64,000 nucleotides of DNA from Thermoanaerobaculum sp. (GCA_021154885.1 JAJKHS010000032.1:110833-174832), one strand, 5' to 3'; numbered from the stretch's first letter, positions 9,651 through 19,458 are shown. The notes: a model not told the origin generated them from the letters alone. Made by a program: numbers and translations.

Positions 9651-10790
9651 TCAGCCGGCCTCTTCGAGCTCCATCTTGAGAGAAAAAAATCGCAGCAGGT
9701 CCTTGAGCGCGAGGCGGTCGCCCTCCACCACCATGAGGCGGGAGGCACCCGTCCGGCTCATGGTGGCGAGGGCCTGCATGGCATCCGTGTCCGCCCGCAC
9801 CGTGTTCTCGGAGCCGCAGCGCTCCGCCAGCGCGCCGACCGTCTGCCGGTCCCATTCCTCGCGGGGGAGCTCCCGCACCTGGCGGGTGGTGACGCAGCCC
9901 AGCAGCCGGCCGCCGTCGTCCACCACCGGGAACATCTTGAAGTGATAGCGGTAGATATAGCCCTGGACCAGGTCGAGCACGGAGATGGCCCGCGGCACGG
10001 TCACCGGGTCGGTCTGCATGAAACGGGAGACCGGCTCGCCCTCCAGGGTCCGGCGCAGCAGGAGCTGTTGGTAGGAGGCCTGGGCGGCGTTGCGCACGAA
10101 GAAGCCGACGAGGACCAGCCACAGCCCGGACCAGGAGCCCCGGACGGTCGAGATCAGCCCCAGGCCGACGAGCAGCAGCCCGAACCCGGCGCCGATTGTC
10201 GAGGCGATGCGGGTGGCCCGGCGCAGGTTGCCGCTCCAGCCCCAGAGCACGGCGCGCAGCATGCGCCCGCCGTCCAGGGGAAAGGCGGGCACCAGGTTGA
10301 AAAGGGCGAGCATGGCGTTGAGCCCGCCGAGCAGGCCGCAGACGGCCCCCACGGGCGCGGGCAGGCCTGCCGCCGTGGCCGCCGCGTAGCCCACGCCGCA
10401 GGCCAGGGCGATCCCGAAGCTCGCCGCCGGCCCTGCGGCGGCCACCAGGAGCTCGGCCTGCGCCGTGGGCGGCTCGCCGGGCATCTCGGCCACGCCACCG
10501 AAGATGAACAGGGTGATCCCCCGCATCTCCAGACCGTAGCGCCGCGCCACCAGAGAATGCGACAGCTCGTGCAGCACCACCGAGAGGAAATAGCCGAGGG
10601 CGGCCACGACGCCGACCAGCCAGTAGGTGGCGGCGGACAGGCCCGGCGCCCAGGCGGGGAGGGCGAGGGTCGCGAACTGCCAGGTCACCAGCCCGGCGAC
10701 GATGCCCCAGGAGGGATCGATCCGGATCGCGAACCCGAAGATTTTAAACAGTTTGATGGGTTTTCCGAACACCGCGCCTCCCGGCGCCAT
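9651..10790 (-). CDS. Site-2 protease family zinc metalloprotease with CBS domains
   Basis: VVLHELSHSLVARRYG (HExxH), NLVPAFPLDGGRMLRA, C-terminal CBS-like region (FMQTDPVTVPRAISVLDLV). Confidence 0.9.
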   Translation of the reverse strand: MAPGGAVFGKPIKLFKIFGFAIRIDPSWGIVAGLVTWQFATLALPAWAPGLSAATYWLVGVVAALGYFLSVVLHELSHSLVARRYGLEMRGITLFIFGGVAEMPGEPPTAQAELLVAAAGPAASFGIALACGVGYAAATAAGLPAPVGAVCGLLGGLNAMLALFNLVPAFPLDGGRMLRAVLWGWSGNLRRATRIASTIGAGFGLLLVGLGLISTVRGSWSGLWLVLVGFFVRNAAQASYQQLLLRRTLEGEPVSRFMQTDPVTVPRAISVLDLVQGYIYRYHFKMFPVVDDGGRLLGCVTTRQVRELPREEWDRQTVGALAERCGSENTVRADTDAMQALATMSRTGASRLMVVEGDRLALKDLLRFFSLKMELEEAG

Positions 10791-10799
10791 TGTACGACT

Positions 10800-11504
10800 T
10801 TACCGGGAGCTCAGCGCCTCCAGGGGTGGGCAGATCAGGTCGCGCCGCCGTTCGAGGTCGTGGACCACCGCCCGGCGGAAGCCCTTGAGGCCGCCCTCCG
10901 CCATGCGGGCGGCGCGGTACTCGACGATGTCCACCACCTCCAGCCGCAGGCGGATGGTCTTGAACAGGCGGGGGAATCGTTCGCCGGGGGTGTGCACGTG
11001 ATGCAGGCCGCCGCTGTAGGCGATGAGCATCCGTCCCTCGCCCAGGGTCTCCAGGATGTCGGCGATGCCGCCGCGCACCGTCATCGGCTTGCCCTGGGCA
11101 TCGAGGCCGGTGGCCCGCTTCATCCTCCCCTCGGGCAGGATCATCACCATGGCGTCGGGGTCGATCTCCTTGAGCACATGGCTCCAGGTCTCGTCCCGCT
11201 CGCGGGTGATGGAGATGACCCGCGCCGCCACCAGGCCGTAGAAGCGGCCCACCACCGCCCGTTTCGTCGTCTTCTCGGCGATGGGGACGACGCCGTGGCG
11301 GGCGAGGCGCCACAGGTAGTGGTTGGGGCAGACGCCGGTGAAGAGGGCCTCGTAGAGGCTGGTGTGGTTGAGGATGGCCGTCAGGCGGATGTGCCGCCAT
11401 GGCTCGGGCGGCACCTCGCCGATCCACTGCATGTCCATGCGGTAGAAGAGCCGGGCGAAGACCTTGACCGCCAGCAGCACCAGGAACACGAAGTACGAGC
11501 GCAC
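10800..11504 (-). CDS. PlsC-like 1-acylglycerol-3-phosphate acyltransferase family protein
   Basis: LNHTSLYEALF (HX4E in place of HX4D) and MVMILPEGRMKR motifs. Confidence 0.6.
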   Translation of the reverse strand: MRSYFVFLVLLAVKVFARLFYRMDMQWIGEVPPEPWRHIRLTAILNHTSLYEALFTGVCPNHYLWRLARHGVVPIAEKTTKRAVVGRFYGLVAARVISITRERDETWSHVLKEIDPDAMVMILPEGRMKRATGLDAQGKPMTVRGGIADILETLGEGRMLIAYSGGLHHVHTPGERFPRLFKTIRLRLEVVDIVEYRAARMAEGGLKGFRRAVVHDLERRRDLICPPLEALSSR

Positions 11505-11534
11505 GGACCCTCCAGGTTGCGGAACGGCTGGATT

Positions 11535-11981
11535 CTAGCAGGCCGGCTTGTATAATCCCGGCCGCACGATCTCCAGATGCCGGGCGGGGTTCTGGACCGC
11601 CGCGAAGCCGAAGGGGCGGTACAGCTCGTGCGCGTCGCGGGTGACGAGGGTGAAGCGGCGCAGCTCCTGAAGGTCCGGATGGGCCATGACGCACTCCATC
11701 AGCCACCTGCCAAGGCCTTTGCCGCGGCGCGCGGGGAGCACGTAGACGTCGCAGAGATAGGCGAAGGTGGTGGCATCGGTGATCACCCGCGCCAGACCGA
11801 TCTGCCGCTCTCCCTCGTAGAGGCCGAAGCAGAGGGAGCGGGAGAGTGCCCGCGCCACAGTCTGCCGGGGGATCCCCTCACACCAGTAGGCGGTGGTGAG
11901 GAAGGCATGGACGGCGTCGACGTCGACCCTCGCCGGGTCGGTGGAGACGGTGAAGCCGTCGCGATGGTGCTCATGAATCAT
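11535..11981 (-). CDS. GNAT family N-acetyltransferase
   Basis: YLCDVYVLPARRGKGLGRWLMECVM (motif A) ... FTLVTRDAHELYRPFGF. Confidence 0.9.
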   Translation of the reverse strand: MIHEHHRDGFTVSTDPARVDVDAVHAFLTTAYWCEGIPRQTVARALSRSLCFGLYEGERQIGLARVITDATTFAYLCDVYVLPARRGKGLGRWLMECVMAHPDLQELRRFTLVTRDAHELYRPFGFAAVQNPARHLEIVRPGLYKPAC

Positions 11982-12074
11982 GGCCCGGTATTTACGTCAT
12001 TTTACAGTCTACCCCGAACCTTCCGGCGATTCCCGCGTAGAGAGACGAAACGACCTTCCCTGGAGGATCTCGCT

Positions 12075-13229
12075 ATGACCCGAAACCTCGTCCGTCGCCT
12101 TGTCCCGCTGACCGCGGCAGCGCTTCTCGCCGCCATGCCGGCCGCCGCCCAGATCCGCGGCCTCACCCTGCCGCCGTCCGGCAACAATCAGTATTCATCC
12201 GTCACCCAGGGCATCGGTCTGGTGAAGGTGACCATCGCCTACAACAGCCCGCACGTCCACAGCCCCACGGGCGAGGACCGCCACGGCAAGATCTGGGGCG
12301 GGCTCGTGCCGTTTGGCATGGCCAACCTCGGCTTCGGCTCCTGCGGCGACCAGTGCCCATGGCGGGGCGGCGCCAACGAGAACACGGTCCTCACCACCAC
12401 CCACGACGTCCTGGTGCAGGGCAAGCCCCTGCCTGCCGGCTCCTACGGGGTCCATTTCATCCCCGGCCAGGAGGAGTGGACGATCGTCTTCTCCAAGAAC
12501 TCCACCTCGTGGGGGAGCTTCTTCTACGACGCCAAGGAGGACGCCCTGCGGGTGCAGGCCAAGCCCGAGAAGAGCGACTACCACGAGTGGCTGAGCTACG
12601 AGTTCACCGAGCGCTCTCCCGCCAAAGCCACCGCCGCCCTCAAGTGGGAGGACCTGCAGCTCCCGTTCACCATCACGGTGGAGCACCCGGACGACCTTTA
12701 CGTGGAGAACATCCGCCGCGAGCTGCGGACGAACCCGGGCTTCAACTACCAGAACTGGGACGCCGCCGCCAACTACACCCTGCAGAACAAGACCCACCTC
12801 GACGACGGTCTGCGCTGGGCCGAAGCGGCGGCCCACGCCCCCGGCATCGGCTTGGAGAACTTCAACACCCTCAGCGTCCTGGCCCAGCTCCAGGAGGCCA
12901 ACGGCAAGACCGAGGAGGCCAGGAAGACCATGGAAGCCGCCCTGGCCCACTCCACGGCGGGGCCCGTCGAGATCCACCTCTACGGTCGCCAGCTCCTGGG
13001 CCAGAAGAAGAACGAGGAGGCGATGAGGGTCTTCGAGCTCAACGCCAAGCGTCATCCCAACGTCTGGCCGGTGCACGTCGGCCTCGCCCGCGGCCACGCC
13101 GCCCTGGGCCACACCAAGGAGGCCCTGGCCGAGGCCAAGCTGGCCGTCAAGCAGGCGCCGGACGACGCCAACCGCAAGTCCCTGGAGGGGATGATCAAGA
13201 CGCTCGAAGAGGGGAAATCGATCAACTGA
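12075..13229 (+). CDS. Secreted DUF2911 domain protein with C-terminal TPR repeats
   Basis: Signal peptide MTRNLVRRLVPLTAAALLAAMPAAAQ; KVTIAYNSPHVHSPTGEDRHGKIWGGLVPFG; TPR-like C-terminus. Confidence 0.8.
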   Translation: MTRNLVRRLVPLTAAALLAAMPAAAQIRGLTLPPSGNNQYSSVTQGIGLVKVTIAYNSPHVHSPTGEDRHGKIWGGLVPFGMANLGFGSCGDQCPWRGGANENTVLTTTHDVLVQGKPLPAGSYGVHFIPGQEEWTIVFSKNSTSWGSFFYDAKEDALRVQAKPEKSDYHEWLSYEFTERSPAKATAALKWEDLQLPFTITVEHPDDLYVENIRRELRTNPGFNYQNWDAAANYTLQNKTHLDDGLRWAEAAAHAPGIGLENFNTLSVLAQLQEANGKTEEARKTMEAALAHSTAGPVEIHLYGRQLLGQKKNEEAMRVFELNAKRHPNVWPVHVGLARGHAALGHTKEALAEAKLAVKQAPDDANRKSLEGMIKTLEEGKSIN

Positions 13230-13253
13230 GACGGCCGGCCTGCACTCTGCTGA

Positions 13254-13281
13254 CCCCTCTCTCCCACCAGGGAGAGAGGGG
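13254..13281. terminator. Bidirectional hairpin terminator between convergent genes (12-bp stem, ACCA loop)
   Basis: cccctctctccc-acca-gggagagagggg, perfect stem. Confidence 0.65.
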
Positions 13282-13367
13282 GACGAGATCGACTGGCATC
13301 TGGGCGATCCACGCCCAGTGGCTCCGGTCTAGGCGCTGAGCGTCAAGATCGGAGGCTGAGGAACGTC

Positions 13368-13526
13368 TCAGTCGATCTCGACGCCGTTCTTGTCGCGGGT
13401 CGAGGTGTAATCGACACCGCAGCCGGACCTGATGGTTTGACTGCCGAAAGCGCGCAGGAGCTCGGCCTCGGTGAGCTCCTGGGCCAAGTAGCGACCCAGG
13501 AGCCGGTTGCCTCTTGACTTCTTCAT
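13368..13526 (-). CDS. Putative graspetide precursor peptide, 52 aa (not in ORF track)
   Basis: MKKSRGNRLLGRYLAQELTEAELLRAFGSQTIRSGCGVDYTSTRDKNGVEID; immediately downstream of the ATP-grasp ligase; C-terminus has hydroxyl residues (TST) and acidic residues (D, E, D) suited to omega-ester formation. Confidence 0.75.
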   Translation of the reverse strand: MKKSRGNRLLGRYLAQELTEAELLRAFGSQTIRSGCGVDYTSTRDKNGVEID

Positions 13527-13556
13527 GAGTCTGGTCCTCCTTTCAACCGTCCTGCA

Positions 13557-14738
13557 TCACAGCCCCGAGAGGCCTGTCAGGACAGGAAGCTCTGGCGCCG
13601 GAGGGACCTCGCGGCGGGCGAGGCTCCCCTCGGCGATGATTTTATTGGGTTTCAGCACGTGGCTCTCCCGCGCGGCGAGGAACGCGCGCTCCGCCGGCTC
13701 CCAGACATCCTGAAGGCGGATGGCCGGGGCGCCGGCTCCAGGCGAGGCGGCGCCGCGCTCGATCAGGAAATCACAGAACAGATCCAGCAGCGGGATCTCC
13801 GGACACAGCCTCTCGAGGAAGAGGAACTGGCCCATGGGGTTGATCTCCAGGAAAACGTAGCGGCCTTCCGGCGTGACGATGAAATCGAAGCAGCCGAAGA
13901 CCAGGCCCAGGCGCGCCATGAGGGTCCTGCATTTACGGACCACGGCCTCGGGAAGCTCCGCGGGCTCGACCTCGAGGGCCGCCGTCCGGCGCCAGTCCTC
14001 CCGGGCGTCCGGATGGCCCTGGGAGTGCAGCCGGGCGGTCACGGGACGCGCCCCGAGGAAGGTCACCCGCAGCTCGTGATCCTTCGGGATGCGCACCTGG
14101 AAGATCCCCGGCGCCGCCTGGAGCGCCTCGTCCTCCGGCAGGTCGTCCTCCGTGACCGGCGAGGTGTAGAGCATGGCGAGCCCGTCCTCCGTCTTCCAGG
14201 ACCCGGCGTGGAAGCTCTTGTAGACCGTCTCGCCTTCGTGGGCGCGCAGGAACTCCACGATGCGGCCAGGGTCGTTGCTGCACAGGGTCGGCGGGATCTC
14301 CAGACCGATCTCCCGGGCCAGCCGGAGCTGATAAGGCTTGAGGATCGCGGACGGGATGGGCGACAGCGGATTGACCCAGAAAGCGCCGGGGGCCACCAGG
14401 TGCCAGAGGGCCCAGACGAAGTGCTGGCAGTCGCGTGCGGCCGGCACCCGGTCCGCCGGGTGGAGGTGGTCCGGCAACACCGGATCCGTGGGCCGCCGGT
14501 TCCAGACAGTGTCGAAGCGGGCCTGCCGCAGCGCGATCTCCGCGCCCGAGATCTCCAGGCCGAAGCTGCTCTCGTCCACCCAGACGGAGGCCCGCTGCCG
14601 GCCGGGAAAGTCGGTGCCATGCCAGAGGATGACCTCGATGCCCTTCCGCCGTAAAGCTTCGGCGACGGCATAGGAGTGAAAATCCTGCGGCTCCGTCATG
14701 ATCAGGACAGAGGTCACCAGGGATCCTTCCGCGGACAT
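13557..14738 (-). CDS. MvdC/MvdD-like ATP-grasp ligase (graspetide synthetase family)
   Basis: VLIMTEPQDFHSYAVAEALRRKGIEVILWHGTDFPG...; RLGLVFGCFDFIVTPEGRYVFLEINPMGQFLFLERLCPEIPLLDLFCDFLI. Alternative GTG start at 14717 with an upstream aagga. Confidence 0.85.
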   Translation of the reverse strand: MSAEGSLVTSVLIMTEPQDFHSYAVAEALRRKGIEVILWHGTDFPGRQRASVWVDESSFGLEISGAEIALRQARFDTVWNRRPTDPVLPDHLHPADRVPAARDCQHFVWALWHLVAPGAFWVNPLSPIPSAILKPYQLRLAREIGLEIPPTLCSNDPGRIVEFLRAHEGETVYKSFHAGSWKTEDGLAMLYTSPVTEDDLPEDEALQAAPGIFQVRIPKDHELRVTFLGARPVTARLHSQGHPDAREDWRRTAALEVEPAELPEAVVRKCRTLMARLGLVFGCFDFIVTPEGRYVFLEINPMGQFLFLERLCPEIPLLDLFCDFLIERGAASPGAGAPAIRLQDVWEPAERAFLAARESHVLKPNKIIAEGSLARREVPPAPELPVLTGLSGL

Positions 14739-14744
14739 TCTACA

Positions 14745-15383
14745 TTACTTCTTGATCCGGAAGCTCGGTGCCGCTCCCCCCTCCCCCGCGTCGCCCACCA
14801 CCGTCCAGAAATATTCGACCCCCGGCTTCAGGCGCCGCCGCTCCGCCTCCGGAAAGACGACCCGGCCGCCGAAGGCGGGCTCGCTGGTCCAGACATAGGT
14901 CTGTTGCGTATCGAAGACCTTCACCCGCCGCGGCCCGTCTCCCGGAGCGGGGAAGGTGAACGCGGCCGGCGGCGCCGCCACAATGCCAGTCGGCGCCCAG
15001 CCCGCGGTCACCTCCGCGCTGCCGCGCTCGACGTCGCTGTCGCGGCGTCCCTGCTCCGCGATCCAGATCCCCAGGCCGAGGAGGCAGAACACCAGCGTCG
15101 CCGCCAAGGCGTAGACGGGTGTCCAGCGGGCGGGCCGACGGACCGCTGCCGCGGGCTCGCCGCGGCCGAAGCGCTCCCAGGCCGCTGTCAGGGCGGCGGC
15201 CGGCATGGGCGCGGGCTGGTCGAACGCCTCCTGCCGGGCCATCTCCTCCGAGCAGCGGGCGCAGCCGGCGGCGTGGCGCAGGACCCGCTCGGCACCGGGA
15301 CCTCCCGGGTTGTTCCGGGCGCCGTAGATCTCCTCGGGAGTGGGGTGGGGGCCGTAGGCCCGCAGCGGGATAGGCTCTGTCAT
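14745..15383 (-). CDS. Membrane anti-sigma factor-like protein (zinc-finger-like HxxxCxxC, single TM)
   Basis: Start MTEPIPLRAYGPHPTPEEIYGARNN; VLRHAAGCARCSEEM; TM YALAATLVFCLLGLGIWIA; ATGA-coupled to the sigma gene. Confidence 0.7.
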   Translation of the reverse strand: MTEPIPLRAYGPHPTPEEIYGARNNPGGPGAERVLRHAAGCARCSEEMARQEAFDQPAPMPAAALTAAWERFGRGEPAAAVRRPARWTPVYALAATLVFCLLGLGIWIAEQGRRDSDVERGSAEVTAGWAPTGIVAAPPAAFTFPAPGDGPRRVKVFDTQQTYVWTSEPAFGGRVVFPEAERRRLKPGVEYFWTVVGDAGEGGAAPSFRIKK

Positions 15384-15910
15384 GGCGGTTGCTCCTCCAG
15401 CAGGCTCCTCAGGCGACGCCGGGCGTTCCAGATCTGTACCTTCACGGTCGGGACGGCGAGCGACAGCCGCTGGCCGATCTCCCGGTACGACAGCCCCTTC
15501 TGTACGTGCAGCAAGAGGCAGGCCCGCATTCCCGCCGGCAGCTTCGCCAGCGCGTCGACGGCCCTTCTCAGGTCCTGCCGGTCCGTGGTTCGCGTCTCGG
15601 CCGAGGGGACGTCGTCGGGGATCGCCTCGCTCACGGGCTCTTCCTCCCGGGCGCGTCCCCGGCGGCGCCACTCGTCCCGTGCCACGTTGCGGGCGATGGA
15701 GTAGACCCAGGCGTCGAAGCTGCCGTCGCCCCGGAACTGCCCCCTCGATTTATAGACGGTCCACAACGCCGTTTGACTTAGATCCTCGGCGTCGGTCGGC
15801 TGGAATCCGCAGGAGTGAAAGAAGCTCCGCAGGCGCGGGAAGAACTCCACGAAGATGCTGCGGAACTCTTCGCGCTGGTCTGGGGGCACAGGCTCGGTCG
15901 ATCGCAGCAC
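15380..15910 (-). CDS. ECF-type RNA polymerase sigma factor
   Basis: DAEDLSQTALWTVYKSRGQFRGDGSFDAWVYSIARNVARDEWRRR ... LPAGMRACLLLHVQKGLSYREIGQRLSLAVPTVKVQIWNARRRLRSLL. Confidence 0.93.
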   Translation of the reverse strand: MLRSTEPVPPDQREEFRSIFVEFFPRLRSFFHSCGFQPTDAEDLSQTALWTVYKSRGQFRGDGSFDAWVYSIARNVARDEWRRRGRAREEEPVSEAIPDDVPSAETRTTDRQDLRRAVDALAKLPAGMRACLLLHVQKGLSYREIGQRLSLAVPTVKVQIWNARRRLRSLLEEQPP

Positions 15911-16055
15911 CCCTCGATCTCAACGCAAGCCGGCCGCCCTGTCAACGCGGCGGGCGATTCTAATACCGCCGTCCGGCGTCGCCGTCTCCCTTCTGACCGG
16001 GCGGCCTCGCTCGCCATGGTGGCGGCAAGCTCGCCGGTCCATCGAGGATCTCGAG

Positions 16056-19000
16056 ATGAACGTACGAGCGCAGCTCTCATTCCTTCCCACCGCCCCAGGC
16101 CTGGCAATATGTCTGGCGGTGCTGGCGCTGCCTGCCGCCGCGCGCGCCGCCGACCCGTGGGTCCCCCTGGGGCCCGACCTGATCAACAACGGCCAGGCCT
16201 GGCCCGGCCGCGTGCCGGTGACCGGCCGCATCAACGTCGTGGTCCCCAACCCGCAGAACCCCTTGGGCGACGTGTGGATCGGCGCGGCCGGCGGCGGCGT
16301 CTGGCACGGCACCGTGTGGCCGAACAACTTCTGGGATCCGATGACCGACACCGCGGCCTCGCTCGCCGTGGGCGCCATCGCCCTCGACTCCTGCAACCCG
16401 GGCTTCTGCGCCACCGTCTGGGCGGGCACCGGGGAGGACGGCATCCGGCGCGACACCCAGTACGGCAGCGGCATCCTCAAGGGCACCTGGAACTTCGGCA
16501 CCAACGTCTACGACTGGACGCAGCTCGGCGACACCAGGTTCAGCCACGGCGCCGTCACCAAGATCGTGCTCGATCCCACGACCCCAGACAACAGCGGCAA
16601 GGTGCTCTTCGCCGCCCTGTCGACCGGCCAGACCTCGAACTCCACCGAATCGACGGTGACCACCAACCCGATCGGCCACGTGGGCGTCTGGCGCTCCAAG
16701 GACGCCGGCCAGACTTGGGGCCTCGTGCTCGATCACAAGACGCCGGCCACCGACCTGGAGATGGACCCGCAGAACCACAACGTCCTCTTCGCCGGCCTGC
16801 GGCGCGACGGCCTTTACCGCTCGCTCGACGGCGGCACCACCTGGCAGGCGATCGGCCAGGGCATCCCGGCCGCCGCGCTCTCCGGCGCCGACTGGCCGGA
16901 GATCGCCGTCTTCCGCAGCGCGAAGATGAGCGCGGCCACCGTCTATGCCGTGCTCGGCTCCTGCCCTCATCCGCACGAGAAGGGGCCCGTCTTCTGGTGC
17001 TCGCCGGCCGTCTACCGCTCGCTCGACGAAGGCACCACCTGGACGCTGATGCACGCCGCGGTCAATCCGCCCCCCAGCTACGGCGAGCCGCTGACCGGCT
17101 ACGCCTCCTACACCCACGCGCTGACCATCCATCCGACCAACCCGAACATCCTGTGGTTCGGCGGCATCAACCTCTACAAGTCGCTCGACGCCGGCGCCAC
17201 CTGGACCAAGATCGGCAACCAGTCGCTCCACCCCGACCATCATCAGGTCGCGGTGTTCGCCTCGAACAAGACGAGCACCGGCCTGGTGACCTACGACGTC
17301 AACGATGGCGGCCTGTTCGTGGGCGACGGCCAGGACGGCTGGAGAGGCGATTTTCAGCAGGGACTGGCGGTGACGCAGTTCCAGTCCGTTTCCACCACGG
17401 CCAAGGACAATTTCCTGTTCGGCGGCACCCAGGACAACGGCACCAACGTCTACCAGGGCACCGAGGTCTGGGAGCACGCCGACGACGGCGACTCGGCCTC
17501 GACCCTCGTCGACCTCGACAATGAGAACATCCTCTACGACGTCTACGTGGGGACCGAGCCGCGCCGCTGCAAAGGGCCCGGTTTCTGCCCGTTCAACTGG
17601 CCCGACATCACCTGGGGCCTCAACTCGCAGGACGCCAACGTCTCCTGGTATCCGCCCCTGGCGCAGAGCGCCACGGCCGTCGGCGGGGTGCACCCGCTCT
17701 ACTTCGGCACCACCCAGCTCTTCCAGACCTTGAGCCAGGGCGACTCCTGGTTGGCGGTGCCGGCGGACCCCTCGCTGCCGTGGCCGCTCGGCGGCACCGG
17801 CACGATCGCCGCGCTGAACAACATTCAGAATCCCATCACCGCCGTCGCCGTGGCGCCGAACAATCCCAACCGCATCTACCTCGGCTTCTACGGCGGCCAG
17901 GTCTTCACCACCGCCAACGGCCAGAGCGCGCTGCCGCAGTGGACGGCGGCGTCCTCCGGCCTGCCGGGCCGGCCGGTGACCTCCCTCGCCGTCCACCCGG
18001 CCAACGAGAGCACGGTGCTCGCCGCGGTCTCGGGGTTCGGCACCCACAGCGTCTACCGCACCACCACGGCCGGCGCCTCCTGGGGATCGCTCGACGACAG
18101 CGTCGACGGCTCCTTCGCCATCGCTCCGGTCGACACCCTCGCCATCGCGCCCTCCGCCCCGTACGGGGTGTGGGCGGGGACGGACTCCGGCGTCTACTCC
18201 CGTTCGGACCCCGATTCGGCCGTCGCCCTCTGGTTCAAGTCGGACGGCCTGCCCAACGCCGCCGTCTACGGCCTGGCGATCGTCGACGGCAAGGCCGTCT
18301 ACGCCGCCACCCACGGCCGCGGCGTCTGGCGGCTGTCGCTGCTCCCCCAGCTCTATCCCATCTTCAACGACGTGGCCTGCTGCGGCGTCTTCGACCCCTA
18401 CGTGCCGGCGCCCTACGTCTCCATCCAGGTGGCGGGCTTCGATCCGGTGCAGAAGTGCACGATGAGCCTCTTCGAGAGCGGCCGGCTCTGCTCCACCACG
18501 GCGGTGGACGCCGACGGCGGCGCGCTGGCCACCGACGTCCACGGCTTCCTGGTGTCGACCAAGGCCGGCTACTACACCAACCGCAAGGTGACCTCGGCCT
18601 GCGCCGGCGGCGCCTGTGCCGGCGGGGTGCCCTGGTCGCGCTGCAACGTCAGCGACGTCCAGGTCGACTGCGGCAGCCGGTCGGTGCGGTCGGCCGTGCG
18701 CACGGCCCAGGAGACGAAGACGCCCACGAGCACGCAACTGGGCTTCGCGCCCCAGAGCCGCGAGGGCTCCTTCACCCTGACGCCGACGCTCAAGAAGAAC
18801 GGCGGCCTCTCGGCGGCCCTCTGCTCGGTCTCCATGAGCTACGCGGCGGGAGATGACGACGCGCGCGTGCTCACCCGGGCGGCCGACGCGATCAACGCCG
18901 ACGCGCGCTGCCAGGCGGCCGGGGTGCAGGCGGCCGTCTCCGGCTCCACCGCGGCGGGAACCCATGAGGACCAGGGACCGACGCCCATCCGGCTGTCCCT

Positions 19001-19427
19001 CTCGGCGGCCGAGCAGTTGGGAGTGCAGCTCATCACCGAGGTGACCGGCCACGGCCTCGCCGCCTTCACCGTGGGCTCCTACGGCACGCCGCGCACGGGC
19101 AGCCTGGTCGCGCCGCTCGTCGCCCTGGCCGGGGTGGCTTCCGGCGGCCGGGTGGAGGTGACCGAGAGCTCGCCGCTCGGCACCTGCACCTTCGGTGTGG
19201 ATACCCTGGCGGGCGATGCTCCCGAGACGGTGGCGGCGGGGATCCAGCGGGCCTTCCTCGGCCGGCCGGACACCTCCGTCTTCCAGCTCAGCGGCGGCTG
19301 CCCGGCGCGGCAGAACGCCCGCGACGCCAACCTCAACGGCGCCGTGCTGCAGTTCCCCCTTGGCCAGCAGGTCTCGGTGCGCAGCACGGACCCGGGAATC
19401 AGCTTCACCCTCGGCAGCGAGCGGTAG
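16056..19427 (+). CDS. Secreted BNR/sortilin (VPS10)-like repeat protein
   Basis: Signal peptide ...AICLAVLALPAAARA; repeats VWRSKDAGQTWGLVLD, GLYRSLDGGTTWQAIGQGIP, VYRSLDEGTTWTLMH, LYKSLDAGATWTKIG. Confidence 0.8.
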   Translation: MNVRAQLSFLPTAPGLAICLAVLALPAAARAADPWVPLGPDLINNGQAWPGRVPVTGRINVVVPNPQNPLGDVWIGAAGGGVWHGTVWPNNFWDPMTDTAASLAVGAIALDSCNPGFCATVWAGTGEDGIRRDTQYGSGILKGTWNFGTNVYDWTQLGDTRFSHGAVTKIVLDPTTPDNSGKVLFAALSTGQTSNSTESTVTTNPIGHVGVWRSKDAGQTWGLVLDHKTPATDLEMDPQNHNVLFAGLRRDGLYRSLDGGTTWQAIGQGIPAAALSGADWPEIAVFRSAKMSAATVYAVLGSCPHPHEKGPVFWCSPAVYRSLDEGTTWTLMHAAVNPPPSYGEPLTGYASYTHALTIHPTNPNILWFGGINLYKSLDAGATWTKIGNQSLHPDHHQVAVFASNKTSTGLVTYDVNDGGLFVGDGQDGWRGDFQQGLAVTQFQSVSTTAKDNFLFGGTQDNGTNVYQGTEVWEHADDGDSASTLVDLDNENILYDVYVGTEPRRCKGPGFCPFNWPDITWGLNSQDANVSWYPPLAQSATAVGGVHPLYFGTTQLFQTLSQGDSWLAVPADPSLPWPLGGTGTIAALNNIQNPITAVAVAPNNPNRIYLGFYGGQVFTTANGQSALPQWTAASSGLPGRPVTSLAVHPANESTVLAAVSGFGTHSVYRTTTAGASWGSLDDSVDGSFAIAPVDTLAIAPSAPYGVWAGTDSGVYSRSDPDSAVALWFKSDGLPNAAVYGLAIVDGKAVYAATHGRGVWRLSLLPQLYPIFNDVACCGVFDPYVPAPYVSIQVAGFDPVQKCTMSLFESGRLCSTTAVDADGGALATDVHGFLVSTKAGYYTNRKVTSACAGGACAGGVPWSRCNVSDVQVDCGSRSVRSAVRTAQETKTPTSTQLGFAPQSREGSFTLTPTLKKNGGLSAALCSVSMSYAAGDDDARVLTRAADAINADARCQAAGVQAAVSGSTAAGTHEDQGPTPIRLSLSAAEQLGVQLITEVTGHGLAAFTVGSYGTPRTGSLVAPLVALAGVASGGRVEVTESSPLGTCTFGVDTLAGDAPETVAAGIQRAFLGRPDTSVFQLSGGCPARQNARDANLNGAVLQFPLGQQVSVRSTDPGISFTLGSER

Positions 19428-19458
19428 CCGCTGCCGGCTTTGTCGTAGATCGTGTTCC

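Noticed and set aside
8613-11555. 980-aa plus-strand ORF
   Set aside because: Antisense to the UnbL, S2P and PlsC-like genes.
16077-19052. 991-aa minus-strand ORF
   Set aside because: Antisense to the BNR-repeat protein, which has a signal peptide and clear repeats.
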